Shown: positions 24,653 to 34,005 of the stretch, one piece after another
Layout of the letters: every line of letters begins with the position of its first letter
Position numbering within the stretch: the stretch's first letter is position 1
NCBI GenBank assembly: GCA_028818705.1
Contig: JAPPNJ010000006.1
Coordinates: 1 to 64,000 of the forward strand
Length of the DNA: 64,000 nt
Source: Candidatus Poribacteria bacterium
GTDB taxonomy: Bacteria; Poribacteria; WGA-4E; WGA-3G
Direction of reading: 5' to 3'
The notes under the pieces: generated by a model
What the model was told of the DNA's origin: nothing
The model's input: only the letters and a program-made list of their open reading frames with translations
Database searches by the model: none
Translations under genes and position numbers: made by a program

Positions 24653-25600
24653 TACAATCTGTGCCAACCCCGCACGCTCCCGGAAGCGATTGAGCGTTTT
24701 CAGAATTCCTTGCTCCATCGTATAGTCCGGTGTGAACCCCATCTCCTCGGCGATAGGTGTTGCGTCATAATCCCATGAAATGCCGAATACCCCCGGCTCC
24801 AGTGTAATCTGCGCTTCTGGTACCAATGTCTTAAGATATGCGACACCGTCCTTAACCGGTCGAATCCCACCTTTCACATTAAAAACGCGTGTCTGTGTCG
24901 TCGGGCAGGTGCATGCAAGCACAATCGAACGAGATACATCTTCCACATACTGCCAATCCACAGCATCGTCACCGAAAGGACAGACGTGCGGTTTACCTAA
25001 CGCCACCGCCTCGATCATTTGCGTCGTGAATGAACTCATGCCGCGCGTTCTACCGACACCATAAACAGCAGTAAACCGAAGTCCGATTGCGTCAACCCCG
25101 TAAGCATCAAAATAGTGCGTTGCGTACTTCTCGTTGAGGGATTTACATGCGCCATAGATAAACTTTGGATAGTGCGGCGCATCGTTGAGAATCTGTTGGT
25201 GGTTGTAATCCTCTGGTGAACCGAAGACAGCGACACTGCTTGCCCACACGACCCGTTTGAGTTTGAAAATACGCGCCGCCTCCAATATGTTAATTGTCCC
25301 TTCGCAAACCACTTTTAGTGCCTGCGGTGGATTCGCATTACACGCTGGGACCTGCCATGAGGCGAGGTGGATAATTCGATCAATCTCATGTTCTTGAACG
25401 GTGCGTAAAACGTGCGGCAGATCGGTAATATCCCCCTGCACAAAGGTAAAGCCGTCCAACTGTTCATCTGTGAGAACCATCTTTGGAATGGTTAAGTCGT
25501 AAGCGAAATCGTAAACGACTACCTTTTCACCAGCAGCCAACAGGTCGCGGATCACATAAGTACCGATGCATCCCATACCACCGGTGAGCAGATACGCCAT
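24647..25600 (-). CDS. NAD-dependent epimerase/dehydratase (extended SDR)
   Basis: A 317-residue extended short-chain dehydrogenase. The nucleotide-binding loop reads LTGGMGCIGTYV (TGxxGxxG), an acidic residue follows beta-2 (VVYDFAYD), a Ser lies in VWASSVAVFG and YGACKSLNEKYA carries the Tyr-x3-Lys pair. The substrate could be a nucleotide sugar or a sugar acid; UDP-glucose 4-epimerase-like enzymes and uronate dehydrogenases share this layout. Ribosome site TAGGAGAAAAGA is at good spacing. It is last in a minus-strand series behind a Rieske protein. Confidence 0.88.
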   Translation of the reverse strand: MAYLLTGGMGCIGTYVIRDLLAAGEKVVVYDFAYDLTIPKMVLTDEQLDGFTFVQGDITDLPHVLRTVQEHEIDRIIHLASWQVPACNANPPQALKVVCEGTINILEAARIFKLKRVVWASSVAVFGSPEDYNHQQILNDAPHYPKFIYGACKSLNEKYATHYFDAYGVDAIGLRFTAVYGVGRTRGMSSFTTQMIEAVALGKPHVCPFGDDAVDWQYVEDVSRSIVLACTCPTTQTRVFNVKGGIRPVKDGVAYLKTLVPEAQITLEPGVFGISWDYDATPIAEEMGFTPDYTMEQGILKTLNRFRERAGLAQIVP

Positions 25601-25674
25601 ATTCTTTTCTCCTATTCAAAAGGCGCAATCACACGATCACGCCGCCTTACCAAAATCTATGTACAACGCCCGGA

Positions 25675-26001
25675 CTAATTACCTTGAACCGGTGTTTCGA
25701 CATCCACAAGGATATCTTCACCCTCAACTTTAACAGCGTATGTCGGTAGTTTATCCTCACCTGGCCATACACACTCACCTGTTGTCACATCAAATTCCCA
25801 CATGTGGAGCGGGCACGTAACACAGTTGTTATCCAAAAAACCGTAACTCAAAACCCCACCGAGGTGCGGGCAGATATTGTTCATGGCATAGTACTCGCCT
25901 TTTACGTTGTAGATACCGATGAAAACGCCTTCAACTTTTACGCCGAGACATTTGCCGGGCTGAATCTGGTCGGTTGTCGCGGCTTTTACGAATTGTGACA
26001 T
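25675..26001 (-). CDS. Rieske [2Fe-2S] ferredoxin-like protein
   Basis: A 108-residue single-domain Rieske protein. The cluster ligands are seen as CPHLGG (Cys and His) and CPLHMWEFD (Cys and His), separated by 16 or so residues, as in ferredoxin components of ring-hydroxylating dioxygenases and in NirD. There is no signal peptide. It would transfer electrons to an oxygenase or reductase that is not obvious in the window. ACGGAGAAATT precedes the ATG. It is 74 bases upstream of the epimerase gene on the same strand. Confidence 0.92.
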   Translation of the reverse strand: MSQFVKAATTDQIQPGKCLGVKVEGVFIGIYNVKGEYYAMNNICPHLGGVLSYGFLDNNCVTCPLHMWEFDVTTGECVWPGEDKLPTYAVKVEGEDILVDVETPVQGN

Positions 26002-26195
26002 AATTTCTCCGTCTTTTCGCGTCTCTTACGAAACACGCAGTTGAAATCACATCGGAAAACGCTCTTGGAATTTTCCGATTGATACCGAAAGATTTCGGTT
26101 CTGAACTTTGGTCTCAAGACAGACCAAGATCATATACACCGAAGTCTACTTACCAAACCACACGAAAAATTTGTTTTGTCTATCCCTTATGAAAG

Positions 26196-26984
26196 CTAAG
26201 CGTCATCCATTGGGTACAGGCTACATCCACCGTCTACGAGTAGTTCTGTCCCAGTCATATAATCTGCAGCCGAGCTGCACAAAAACAAAAAGGCATTTGC
26301 CACCGAATCAAGCGGTTGCATAACGCCGAGTGGAATCGCTTTCTGCGCACGCGCACGATAAGTTGGATCCGTATCCCATTGTTGTTTTGCAAGCCCGACA
26401 CTAACAATGCCAGGGGCAACCGCATTTGCGCGGATCCCTTTATCTGCTAATTCGCGTGCGAAAGAACGCATTAACTGCTTCATCGCCGCCTTGCTTGCAT
26501 TATACGGTCCAATCTCCGGCCACGGCACATCTGCGACCCAAGATGTCGTAAAAATAAGTTGTCCTTTAACACCATCGTCAAGCATTGAACGGGAGGTAGC
26601 GCTGCCCAGTAGAAACGCCGTCCGGACATTGACCGCCATTGTTTCGTCCCACTCTTCTGTGTTGTATTCTAACAAAGGTTTCGGGATTACCATACCGATA
26701 TGACAAAGCGCGACGTGGATAGGTCCAAACCGTTCACGCGCAACACTTATCAACATATCAGTTTCACCGGGATCCGTTAAGTCCGCCTTAACATAATAGA
26801 GTGTCTCTGTGTCGATCCCATGCTGTGTAAGTCGGTCTGTCGCCAGTTCGTCCGACAGAATATCATTCACGGTTACGTTTGCCCCGTGCGTTGTTAATTT
26901 CTTAACAATTCCAAGCCCGATTGCCCCACACCCTCCAGAAATTACAATATGTAATCCCGCGAGGGCATCGTCGCGGAAAGCCAT
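26196..26984 (-). CDS. Short-chain dehydrogenase/reductase
   Basis: A 262-residue classical SDR. It has ISGGCGAIGLGIVKKL as the cofactor loop, with an Asp after beta-2 (VNDILSD) suggesting NAD preference, and a CHIGM block in place of the usual NNAG. Ser lies in FTTSWVADV, the catalytic pair is in YNASKAAM, and LLVDGG closes the fold. The substrate is unknown. GTG at 26987 and ATG at 26984 are adjacent; AGGAG upstream fits either. It begins 12 bases after the gamma-glutamyltransferase gene and is probably co-transcribed with it. Confidence 0.88.
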   Translation of the reverse strand: MAFRDDALAGLHIVISGGCGAIGLGIVKKLTTHGANVTVNDILSDELATDRLTQHGIDTETLYYVKADLTDPGETDMLISVARERFGPIHVALCHIGMVIPKPLLEYNTEEWDETMAVNVRTAFLLGSATSRSMLDDGVKGQLIFTTSWVADVPWPEIGPYNASKAAMKQLMRSFARELADKGIRANAVAPGIVSVGLAKQQWDTDPTYRARAQKAIPLGVMQPLDSVANAFLFLCSSAADYMTGTELLVDGGCSLYPMDDA

Positions 26985-26999
26985 CACCAGATTCTCCTG

Positions 27000-28601
27000 T
27001 TATTTTCCTATTACCTTGCCTTCGCCTCGTGGATCGGTCCCACCTTGATGGCGATTTCCATCTTCCGATACACGAATACCGTGTCCTGGACCACCGATGC
27101 CGGCGCTTGGCGTGACTTCGTGCCCGAGATCCTGCAACGCTGCAAGCGTCTCTTCGCCTGCACGAGGTTCGACCTGAATCGGTTCTGCGCCGTCAGTGTG
27201 AAGCCTCGGCGCATCCAACGCAGACTGCATAGAGGTCTGAAGATCCATTAGGCTAACACTGATGTTTAGTTGGTTATTTGGAATAGTCCTGCCCCCGGGT
27301 ATACCGTAGGTGGCAAAAGGATTGCCATCCCGCGTGGCGAGGAACGGGGCCATGTTGTGAAGCGGACGTTTACTCGGTCCGATTGAGTTCGCTATGCCGG
27401 GTCTCGGATCAAAACGGCCAACACCGTGTCCAAAGAGCAATCCTGTTCCTGGCACCGTTACCATTGAACCGAATCCACCACCATGAGTCTGTGTCAGAGA
27501 TACCATATTCCCTTCCGCGTCTGCAGTAGAGATATGACTTGTACAATTCATCGGCTCGTAATAAACAACTTCCCCAGGTTGTGGTGATTCAAGTCCATTC
27601 TTCAGTTGCTTGCTGAGTGTAGCCGTAAAACTATCCGAGAGTTCGGCTGCGGTGTCTATGTCAACGAACTTCGGGTCCCCAAATCGACGGAGCCTTTCGG
27701 GCCAGCAAACTTTCATCGCTTCAGCGAAGAGATGAAACCTGTCGGCAAGCGACATCGCTGGCGTGTCAAATTCCTCTACCAAGCGGAGCATCTGCAAAGT
27801 AGTCAACCCACCCGCACCGAGGGGTGCAGTATAAACCGAATAACCTCGATACTGAATTTTATAGGGTTCTGTAATAAAAGGACGGTAGTTCCTCAGATCA
27901 TCGGTGGTTAGGTATCCGCCTGATTCCTGAATGTAATTCGCAATCGTTTCAGCTATTGTGCCTTCGTAGAAGGCTTCACGCCCGCCTTCGGCAACCGCCT
28001 CCAAAGTTCGGGCAAGTTCGGGGTTAGTGAGCGTCCCCCCTTTCTTCGGCGCACTTCCGTTTTTCAGAAAAACACGCGCCGTCTCTGGAAACTCTTTTTT
28101 CCACCGTTCTGCGTTCCCAGCCATGCCACCGCGATTCGCACTGTTCGGTGCGTAGCCGTAGCGTGCCGAATTGATAGCCGGTCTGATCACATCCGCGAGC
28201 GGTAGACTTCCAAATTCCTCCAACATCAAGCACAAGCCAGCCACGACTCCCGGCACCCCAATGGCCTGTGGTCCATGAACGTTTACACGTCCTGGTACAC
28301 GATAGCCCGCAACCGCATCGGGAGCATCTTCAATCGTAAACATATCTTCAGACGCAGCAGCCGGTGCTGCGGTGTTATAATCTATCGCGATAACATCCTG
28401 TGTTTTCTTGCGATAGATAAGCACACAGCCTCCGTATCCGGCAATGCCGTTGTGTGAGGGTTCAACGACTCCCTCTGCGAACGCTGCAGCAACAGCCGCA
28501 TCGACGGCGTTCCCACCTGCAAGCAGCATCTCGAATCCCGCTTGGGCAGTACGAGGATGCGGTCCAACAACAGTACCGTAGTCTCTTTTGCGTAGATTCA
28601 C
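27000..28601 (-). CDS. Gamma-glutamyltransferase-like Ntn hydrolase
   Basis: A 533-residue member of the gamma-glutamyltranspeptidase family, whose precursors cut themselves into two subunits. The N-terminal GGNAVDAAVAAAF and EPSHNGIAGYGG blocks are typical. The likely autocleavage site and nucleophile Thr is in MNCTSHISTADAEGN, followed by MVSLTQTHGGGFGS, and GGRTIPN lies nearer the C-terminus. There is no signal peptide, so a cytoplasmic location is likely, unlike classical periplasmic GGT. It may act on glutathione-like or other gamma-glutamyl compounds or as an acylase. It starts with GTG behind GAAAGGAAAGATCT. Confidence 0.9.
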   Translation of the reverse strand: MNLRKRDYGTVVGPHPRTAQAGFEMLLAGGNAVDAAVAAAFAEGVVEPSHNGIAGYGGCVLIYRKKTQDVIAIDYNTAAPAAASEDMFTIEDAPDAVAGYRVPGRVNVHGPQAIGVPGVVAGLCLMLEEFGSLPLADVIRPAINSARYGYAPNSANRGGMAGNAERWKKEFPETARVFLKNGSAPKKGGTLTNPELARTLEAVAEGGREAFYEGTIAETIANYIQESGGYLTTDDLRNYRPFITEPYKIQYRGYSVYTAPLGAGGLTTLQMLRLVEEFDTPAMSLADRFHLFAEAMKVCWPERLRRFGDPKFVDIDTAAELSDSFTATLSKQLKNGLESPQPGEVVYYEPMNCTSHISTADAEGNMVSLTQTHGGGFGSMVTVPGTGLLFGHGVGRFDPRPGIANSIGPSKRPLHNMAPFLATRDGNPFATYGIPGGRTIPNNQLNISVSLMDLQTSMQSALDAPRLHTDGAEPIQVEPRAGEETLAALQDLGHEVTPSAGIGGPGHGIRVSEDGNRHQGGTDPRGEGKVIGK

Positions 28602-29472
28602 AGATCTTTCCTTTCACCCAAGAATAATACGTGAGATTTTACAGGTTTTTTACAGAATTGTCAAGTATTTCCACTGTTTACGCTGTACCACCTATAGGAG
28701 AGGTTTGTAACCCCGACTTCTTCCTATAGGAGCGAGCTCCTGGTCGCGACTTTCTAATTGAACACCCTCACTATTCGGTAAGCGAGGTTAGAAACCTCGC
28801 CGGACATGTGCCCACACTGGATCAGTGATTGTAAAGTCCGCTCTCTTGTAGTCGCACAATTTGTTGTCTATTAATTATGACGTAAATCGAGCAGCTATGG
28901 ACTACTCGTTTTTTGATATACTTTATAATTGAAATCCGTAAATATGTAGACATAACCCCACTTAAACCAACACTGACCGCTGGCGAGGTATCTAATCTCG
29001 CCTTTTCTCGGAGCCTCTGGCCTACCGACTGCTATCTTGTAGGAGGCGGGGAATGCCATTAGGCATTCATACCGTTGATTTACTCCGAATCCCGACTATT
29101 CCATAAACCGAACAGAATACCTTAAACTATAGTAGAACTTACAATTAAAAATACATTTTAACAATATCAGAATGCCCCTATCGTAGGGGCGAGGTTCCCT
29201 CGCCCGCTGAAGAGTGTCTCATTAATTCTTAGACTTACTATAAATAGCCCAGATATTTGTTAGCGATCTTCTCAAGCAATTGGAATTCAATAATCCTGCC
29301 AATCCTAAAATCCTGTGAATCCTGATTCTGACAACCGGCTGCTGACAGCCGACAACCAATAGTTCAAAACTAACTTGACACACCGCCCGAAATAGCGTAT
29401 AATACAAGGTAATACACCCGCAGTAGCGAATACCGCTCGCGGTAGCGATAAAGATTAGAACAAGGAAATGTA
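28602..29472. repeat. 871-base intergenic region packed with dispersed repeats
   Basis: No gene is seen. The stretch holds in order a CTATAGGAGAGGTTTGTAAC block, GAGCTCC-TGGTCGCGAC, GCGAGGTT-AGA-AACCTCGC (28782-28800), GGCGAGGTATCTAATCTCGCC (near 28983) and an AATGCCATTAGGCATT palindrome (near 29053, also near 45810). It then has GTAGGGGCGAGG-TTC-CCTCGCCCGCT (29184-29209), an AATCCTG direct-repeat tract (29290-29325) and CAGCCGACAACC-type heptads, ending with the nusB promoter. Confidence 0.65.
29375..29403 (+). promoter_or_regulatory. Consensus sigma-70-type promoter of nusB
   Basis: TTGACA (29375-29380), 17-base spacer, TATAAT (29398-29403): both hexamers match the consensus exactly. Confidence 0.85.
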
Positions 29473-29889
29473 ATGTCCTCTCGCAGACAATCGCGCATCG
29501 CTGCGATGCAGATGCTATATCAAATTCAACTCACCGCGATGCCGGTGAAAGTCGTCATGGAACGGTTTTGGCAGAGCCAAGAAACATCATCAGAACTCCG
29601 CCCCTTCGCCACCCAACTCGTTGAAGGCACCACCGCACATCTTGAGGCGATTGATACATTACTCCAAAATACCTCTAAGAATTGGAAACTCCACCGGATG
29701 CCCATCGTGGATCTTTCGATCTTGCGATGTGCTACCTATGAGATTCTTTATCTCAATGACGTTGACCCGGCAACCGCAATCGACGAGGCTATTGAGATCG
29801 CCAAATCTTACAGCACCCCAGATTCGCCTAAATTTATCAACGGCATCTTAGATAATATCCGAAAAACACACGAGAATGCATCAAAATAA
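29473..29889 (+). CDS. nusB: Transcription antitermination factor NusB
   Basis: A 138-residue all-helical RNA-binding protein. The N-terminal RRQSRIAAMQMLYQ, the central WKLHRMPIVDLSILRCATYEIL and the C-terminal FINGILDNI are hallmark segments of the family, and the length is typical. With NusE (S10) it binds boxA RNA and supports antitermination in rRNA operons. It has a perfect promoter of its own and AAGGAAATGTA before the start. The NHL-repeat gene follows after 51 bases. Confidence 0.95.
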   Translation: MSSRRQSRIAAMQMLYQIQLTAMPVKVVMERFWQSQETSSELRPFATQLVEGTTAHLEAIDTLLQNTSKNWKLHRMPIVDLSILRCATYEILYLNDVDPATAIDEAIEIAKSYSTPDSPKFINGILDNIRKTHENASK

Positions 29890-29940
29890 TAAAATATCTG
29901 CTGCATGGGAAAAGTCAAGGACTCAGATAAAGAATAGCAA

Positions 29941-31752
29941 ATGTTTAGCCTAAAAAATTTAATGCTCTGTCTTCTGCTCCTGATTCCGATGCACATAAAC
30001 GCCGCTCAAGAATTTAAATTTATTAGGGAGTTCGGCGGGAAAGGAGAAGGACAGGCACAATTCGCAACAACCTTGTTTATGGCGTTTGGACCTGACGGCG
30101 CTATCTACGTTACAGATACGGATAACTTCAGAATCCAGAAATTCGATGAAACTGGAAGTTTTGTGTTCGATATCCAAATGGAGGCAAAGAGCGAGTTCCG
30201 GTTCATCAACCCCACCGATATTGCTATAGGAATGGACAGTGCCATCTATGTAATGGATTGGACGTTCATGGAGATTTCCGACACAGACCCGCAAGCAACA
30301 TCAGAACCAAAAATTTTCAACTACGGTCCGTGCATCCATAAATTTGATGCACAGGGTGCCTTCGTCGCAACATACCCAATTCAAGATTTCAGCAAACGGA
30401 TAGCACCCCTTGAGGCAGCCATCCCGGGGCTTGATGCCGACGGCAATTATGCCTTGGTCATTCCACAAGGCAACACAAAACGGATTTTTTTATTGACCGT
30501 AGATTTACACGGCAATCTCTACGTCTGTGATACCGGACCAAAGAAACTCATCTTTAAGCTGGATATGAACGGCAAGCCCATTGCCCGTTATCCACTCATC
30601 CAGCCCGGGGCAGGACACCACGTCTATCCTGTTGATATAGCAGTCGATAAAACTGGAGACTTCTATATTGTTGACGAAAAGGGACATCGGATCCTGAAAT
30701 ATAGTACCGAAGGGAAATTCTTGCACGCTTTCGGCAGGTATGGAGACGGGCCCGGGCAATTTATCGAACCCTTCCGAATAGCAGCGTTGAAAGATGGTAC
30801 ACTGCTTGTCGCCGATACGGCGAAATATCTCAAGGATTTCGTCTCCACGCTTCCAACGCGACTCGACGATCCGACGCGACGTTATACCGATGATACTCGT
30901 CTGTTTCGTTACCGCCTGAGACGGATTCAACGATTCGCCGTAGATGGTGCATATACCCAAAAACTCCTTATTCCATTCCAACGGGAAGCGGAGACTGATA
31001 TCGCGCTCCAACTCAAGGGAATTGATAACACTGGGAATCTTTACTACCTTAACCCGGCGGAATTGCGGTTTAGAAAGTATACCCCGACGCATTTCCTCAT
31101 CTCTCCGATGTTCCAAACAGAACTCAAGCTTCGGTATACGCGCGATCTACAAGATGTTGAAATCGACAATCAGGATGACTTAGACGCAGATCTCTATACC
31201 AAGTCCGATTTTGACGAGCAGATTATCCAAGATGCCGCCAATGCAAACCTAATCTTCTCTTACGACATCAGTGAAGCGTATCGACTTGCCCTCTCCAATC
31301 AGCTCACTTTCATCCGGTCAACCGATACAAGCTACTATCGCGCACGAGATTTTGAAGACTTCCGTGGACGGTTCAATCAAGACGATAGGACAACCGAGAC
31401 GACTTGGGACGATCGCGTTCAACTCGATTTCACGTGGATACGCGACCATAGCCTCTACAATTACCGAGAAGCACGCGCATTTGTCTACTTTAGCATCGTC
31501 CGAGTTGATTTCATCAATGATGCACTCGAACGATTCAATTCCCGGTTCTTCGACTTCAACGCCAACCTCTCTGACTGGGGAGCAGGCATATATTACGACT
31601 TGAGCCGAATGTTCCGTCTGAATTTTGAAATCACACACTTTTTCGGTAGGAATACGTACACTTATATTGATGAAACCAATGTTCTCTACGCCACCGGATT
31701 CCAGGAAGCAGATTTCATACGCGCCGTTTTGTTTATAAACGGAATCTTTTGA
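29941..31752 (+). CDS. Exported NHL-propeller protein with a C-terminal beta-barrel-like domain
   Basis: A 603-residue secreted protein with a signal peptide ending NAA (about residue 22). Residues about 25-380 contain NHL-type repeats (GPDGAIYVTDTDNFRIQKFD, LHGNLYVCDT, KTGDFYIVDEKGHRILKY, DGTLLVADT), forming a beta-propeller. From about residue 385 the sequence changes to long alternating strands with many aromatic and charged residues (LRYTRDLQD, YYDLSRMFRLNFEITHFFG) and ends in GIF with a terminal Phe, as in outer-membrane barrels. This suggests a propeller held at the cell surface or in the periplasm by its own barrel (inference). The ribosome site is weak. Confidence 0.75.
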   Translation: MFSLKNLMLCLLLLIPMHINAAQEFKFIREFGGKGEGQAQFATTLFMAFGPDGAIYVTDTDNFRIQKFDETGSFVFDIQMEAKSEFRFINPTDIAIGMDSAIYVMDWTFMEISDTDPQATSEPKIFNYGPCIHKFDAQGAFVATYPIQDFSKRIAPLEAAIPGLDADGNYALVIPQGNTKRIFLLTVDLHGNLYVCDTGPKKLIFKLDMNGKPIARYPLIQPGAGHHVYPVDIAVDKTGDFYIVDEKGHRILKYSTEGKFLHAFGRYGDGPGQFIEPFRIAALKDGTLLVADTAKYLKDFVSTLPTRLDDPTRRYTDDTRLFRYRLRRIQRFAVDGAYTQKLLIPFQREAETDIALQLKGIDNTGNLYYLNPAELRFRKYTPTHFLISPMFQTELKLRYTRDLQDVEIDNQDDLDADLYTKSDFDEQIIQDAANANLIFSYDISEAYRLALSNQLTFIRSTDTSYYRARDFEDFRGRFNQDDRTTETTWDDRVQLDFTWIRDHSLYNYREARAFVYFSIVRVDFINDALERFNSRFFDFNANLSDWGAGIYYDLSRMFRLNFEITHFFGRNTYTYIDETNVLYATGFQEADFIRAVLFINGIF

Positions 31753-31840
31753 CATTCGCTGCGCGTTTCCAATCGCCAACAACTAACAACCAACTGCCGA
31801 AAACCATCAACCGAAAGCTGAGTAATCCTACAAAAAACAG

Positions 31841-31869
31841 TTGCAATATTCATGATAATCTTATATTAT
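31841..31869 (+). promoter_or_regulatory. Sigma-70-type promoter candidate for the cytoplasmic NHL gene
   Basis: TTGCAA (31841-31846), 17-base spacer, TATTAT (31864-31869). The leader of about 100 bases contains GGAT/ATCC pairings that could fold. Confidence 0.5.
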
Positions 31870-31974
31870 TATCCAAATTCAGGATCGTTTTGAGAAGGAA
31901 GAATGCATCCTCCGGATTCTAAGCACTATCGTCGCTAAATCCGCAGGTGCGAATACCTAACAGGAGGCATTACC

Positions 31975-32826
31975 ATGGCAACTTTTGGAACAGGCGATTA
32001 TCAATATGAAGTCGTAGAAGGCTGGGGAATGATTCCCCAACTTGGGCTTGTTTCCGGTGTAGCGTGCGACTCAAATGATCGGGTCTACGTCTTCAATCGT
32101 AGCCCACAACCCGCTATGCTCGTTTTCGAGGCTGACGGCACATTCGTCACCGAATGGGGTAAGGATATCTTCCAGAAACCACACGGCATCTGGATTAGTC
32201 CGGATGACGACATCTATACTACAGACACGGTCGATCACACTGTCCGAAAATTTTCCCTTGATGGTGAATTGTTGCAGACTTTCGGTACTGTCAATCAACC
32301 CGGTGCACCAGGAGGTCCATTTAATCAACCGACGCGCGCTGTACTCACCGCATCAGGGGACGAGATGTTTGTCTCTGACGGCTATGGACAATCACGCGTA
32401 CACCGAATGACTGCAGATGGTGAAGTCATCGTCTCGTGGGGAGCACCCGGCACAGGACCTGGAGAATTTAATCTGCCACACGATGTCACCGTAGACCATA
32501 ACGATCGCGTCTATATTCTTGATCGGGGCAACCTCCGCTGCCAGATTTTCAACAACAAAGGTGAATACCTAACCGAGTGGACAGACCTCCGCTCGCCGAA
32601 TGATCTCTTTATTGATAGTGATAACATCATCCACATTGCCGAAGGTGGACAACGCATCAGTATCATGACGCTTGACGGTGAAGTCATCGGACGCTGGGGC
32701 GAGAAAGGTAGTGCTCCCGGGCAATTCAACGACTCTCCACACGGCATCTGGATTGATTCAAAAGGCAACATCTACGTCAGCGAAGTCATCGCCGATAGGC
32801 GCTTCCAGAAATTCGCGAGGATTTAA
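31975..32826 (+). CDS. NHL-repeat beta-propeller protein (cytoplasmic)
   Basis: A 283-residue protein consisting almost only of NHL repeats, with no signal peptide. About six blades are visible through recurring G-x-x-x-(D/N)-x-x-(D/N)-x-(I/V)-Y and VTEWG/VSWG/IGRWG elements, for example SNDRVYVFNR, PDDDIYTTDT, HNDRVYILDR and SKGNIYVSE. It resembles the peptidyl-alpha-hydroxyglycine lyase-type propellers in shape, but no catalytic set can be asserted. ACAGGAGGCATTACC gives a strong ribosome site. The nickel/cobalt exporter starts seven bases after its stop. Confidence 0.85.
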   Translation: MATFGTGDYQYEVVEGWGMIPQLGLVSGVACDSNDRVYVFNRSPQPAMLVFEADGTFVTEWGKDIFQKPHGIWISPDDDIYTTDTVDHTVRKFSLDGELLQTFGTVNQPGAPGGPFNQPTRAVLTASGDEMFVSDGYGQSRVHRMTADGEVIVSWGAPGTGPGEFNLPHDVTVDHNDRVYILDRGNLRCQIFNNKGEYLTEWTDLRSPNDLFIDSDNIIHIAEGGQRISIMTLDGEVIGRWGEKGSAPGQFNDSPHGIWIDSKGNIYVSEVIADRRFQKFARI

Positions 32827-32832
32827 TCAGCT

Positions 32833-33816
32833 TTGAAGAAACTCTTCCCTTATATTCTTAGTATTGTTTTTATTAGTGTTGTTGCGTGTACATTTGGATT
32901 CGCCGATGAGGGGCATGAACATTCAGGCGACCGGATAAAGGAACTGATAAACCAACCCCTTACCCTGCAACTCGCAATTGCTGCCCTTGTCATTTCATTT
33001 GTGCTTGGCGGCTTGCACGCACTGACACCGGGACACGGAAAAGCTATAGTCGCTGCTTATCTCGTCGGCTCTAAAGGCAGAGTAATTGACGCAGTATTCC
33101 TTGGGCTTGTCGTTACTTTTACACACACCTTCAGCGTCATCGCGCTTGGCGTCGTCATGCTGGTGGCACAGGAGTTTGCCCCAGAGGATATTGTCCCGTG
33201 GTTGAGTCTGTTTTCTGGAATCTTGATTGTTGGTATTGGGGCATGGTTGCTTACTAAGAACATGAAACAGTATTATAGCGGTGGGGCGCACAGCCACGGT
33301 TCTGGACATAATCACCATCGCGGGCATAGTCACGATCATGACCATAACCATCCACACGATCACGATCATGATCACGATCATGACCACGATCATGACCATG
33401 ATCATGACCATGATCACGACCATGACCATGATCACGACCATGACCATTCACACAGTCATGGTGGGCGTACGCATAGCCATGTCCCTCCGGAACGCACCGG
33501 TTTTTGGGGATTATTATCGCTCGGAATCTCCGGTGGCATCGTGCCATGTGTCGATGCGCTTATTGGGCTTCTGTTTGCGATTAGTCTTAACAAACTTGTG
33601 TGGGGGCTAATTATCCTATCTGCCTTCTCATTGGGGCTTGCTGCCGTATTGGTTGCTATCGGTATTCTGATGGTGATGGCGAAACCCTTGATTGAGCGTT
33701 TTACAGGCGAAGGCGTCTGGTTACAACGCCTACCCATTTTTAGTGCCGCTGTTGTTATTCTACTCGGTGCAATATTGGTATTCAAGGCGATCAACTCTGT
33801 CGGTGTTCATATTTAA
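32833..33816 (+). CDS. Nickel/cobalt exporter, RcnA/NicO-like, with long His-Asp loop
   Basis: A 327-residue membrane protein with a signal-like first helix. It contains the family motif LTPGHGKAIVAAYLVG in the second helix and SGGIVPCVDALIG after the loop. Between helices 4 and 5 (about residues 150-220) lies an unusually long low-complexity metal-binding stretch, mainly alternating His-Asp. Such loops bind Ni, Co or Zn in the family. The gene starts with TTG; the GAGG at the end of the upstream gene serves as ribosome site, so translation is probably coupled. The function is efflux of divalent metal. Confidence 0.85.
   Translation: MKKLFPYILSIVFISVVACTFGFADEGHEHSGDRIKELINQPLTLQLAIAALVISFVLGGLHALTPGHGKAIVAAYLVGSKGRVIDAVFLGLVVTFTHTFSVIALGVVMLVAQEFAPEDIVPWLSLFSGILIVGIGAWLLTKNMKQYYSGGAHSHGSGHNHHRGHSHDHDHNHPHDHDHDHDHDHDHDHDHDHDHDHDHDHDHDHSHSHGGRTHSHVPPERTGFWGLLSLGISGGIVPCVDALIGLLFAISLNKLVWGLIILSAFSLGLAAVLVAIGILMVMAKPLIERFTGEGVWLQRLPIFSAAVVILLGAILVFKAINSVGVHI
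33354..33447. repeat. GAT/GAC-CAT/CAC microsatellite inside the metal-exporter gene
   Basis: A run of near-tandem six-base units (GAYCAY) encodes the alternating Asp-His tract. All units are in frame, so slippage by one unit would change loop length by two residues without frameshift. Confidence 0.85.
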
Positions 33817-33844
33817 AAAATACCAGTGCCATATCCACTTTAAT

Positions 33845-33872
33845 TTTGTAGATGCGGTTTGGAACCGCACCG
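33845..33872. repeat. TGCGGTTT-GG-AACCGCA palindrome
   Basis: A dispersed palindrome, GATGCGGTTTGGAACCGCAC, that recurs almost unchanged near 34930 (GTGCGGTTTAGAACCGCAC). Confidence 0.55.
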
Positions 33873-34005
33873 GACAGCAAAATTCAGAGATGTTGCATTT
33901 ACCTACAATTTCGGGCGTGACAAAGCACTGGTTCAGAATCCGCATCCACCTTGTAGCGCAAACTGTTAATTTGTGGCATTTACGAAAAAATAAGGGAGGT
34001 AACCT

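Noticed and set aside
32995..33447. A 150-residue minus-strand ORF rich in Val-Met-Ile repeats.
   Set aside because: It is the reverse reading of the GAYCAY microsatellite and adjoining exporter sequence.
33354..33447. Possible CRISPR-like array because of regular short repeats.
   Set aside because: Units are six bases, in frame and without spacers; this is a coding microsatellite.
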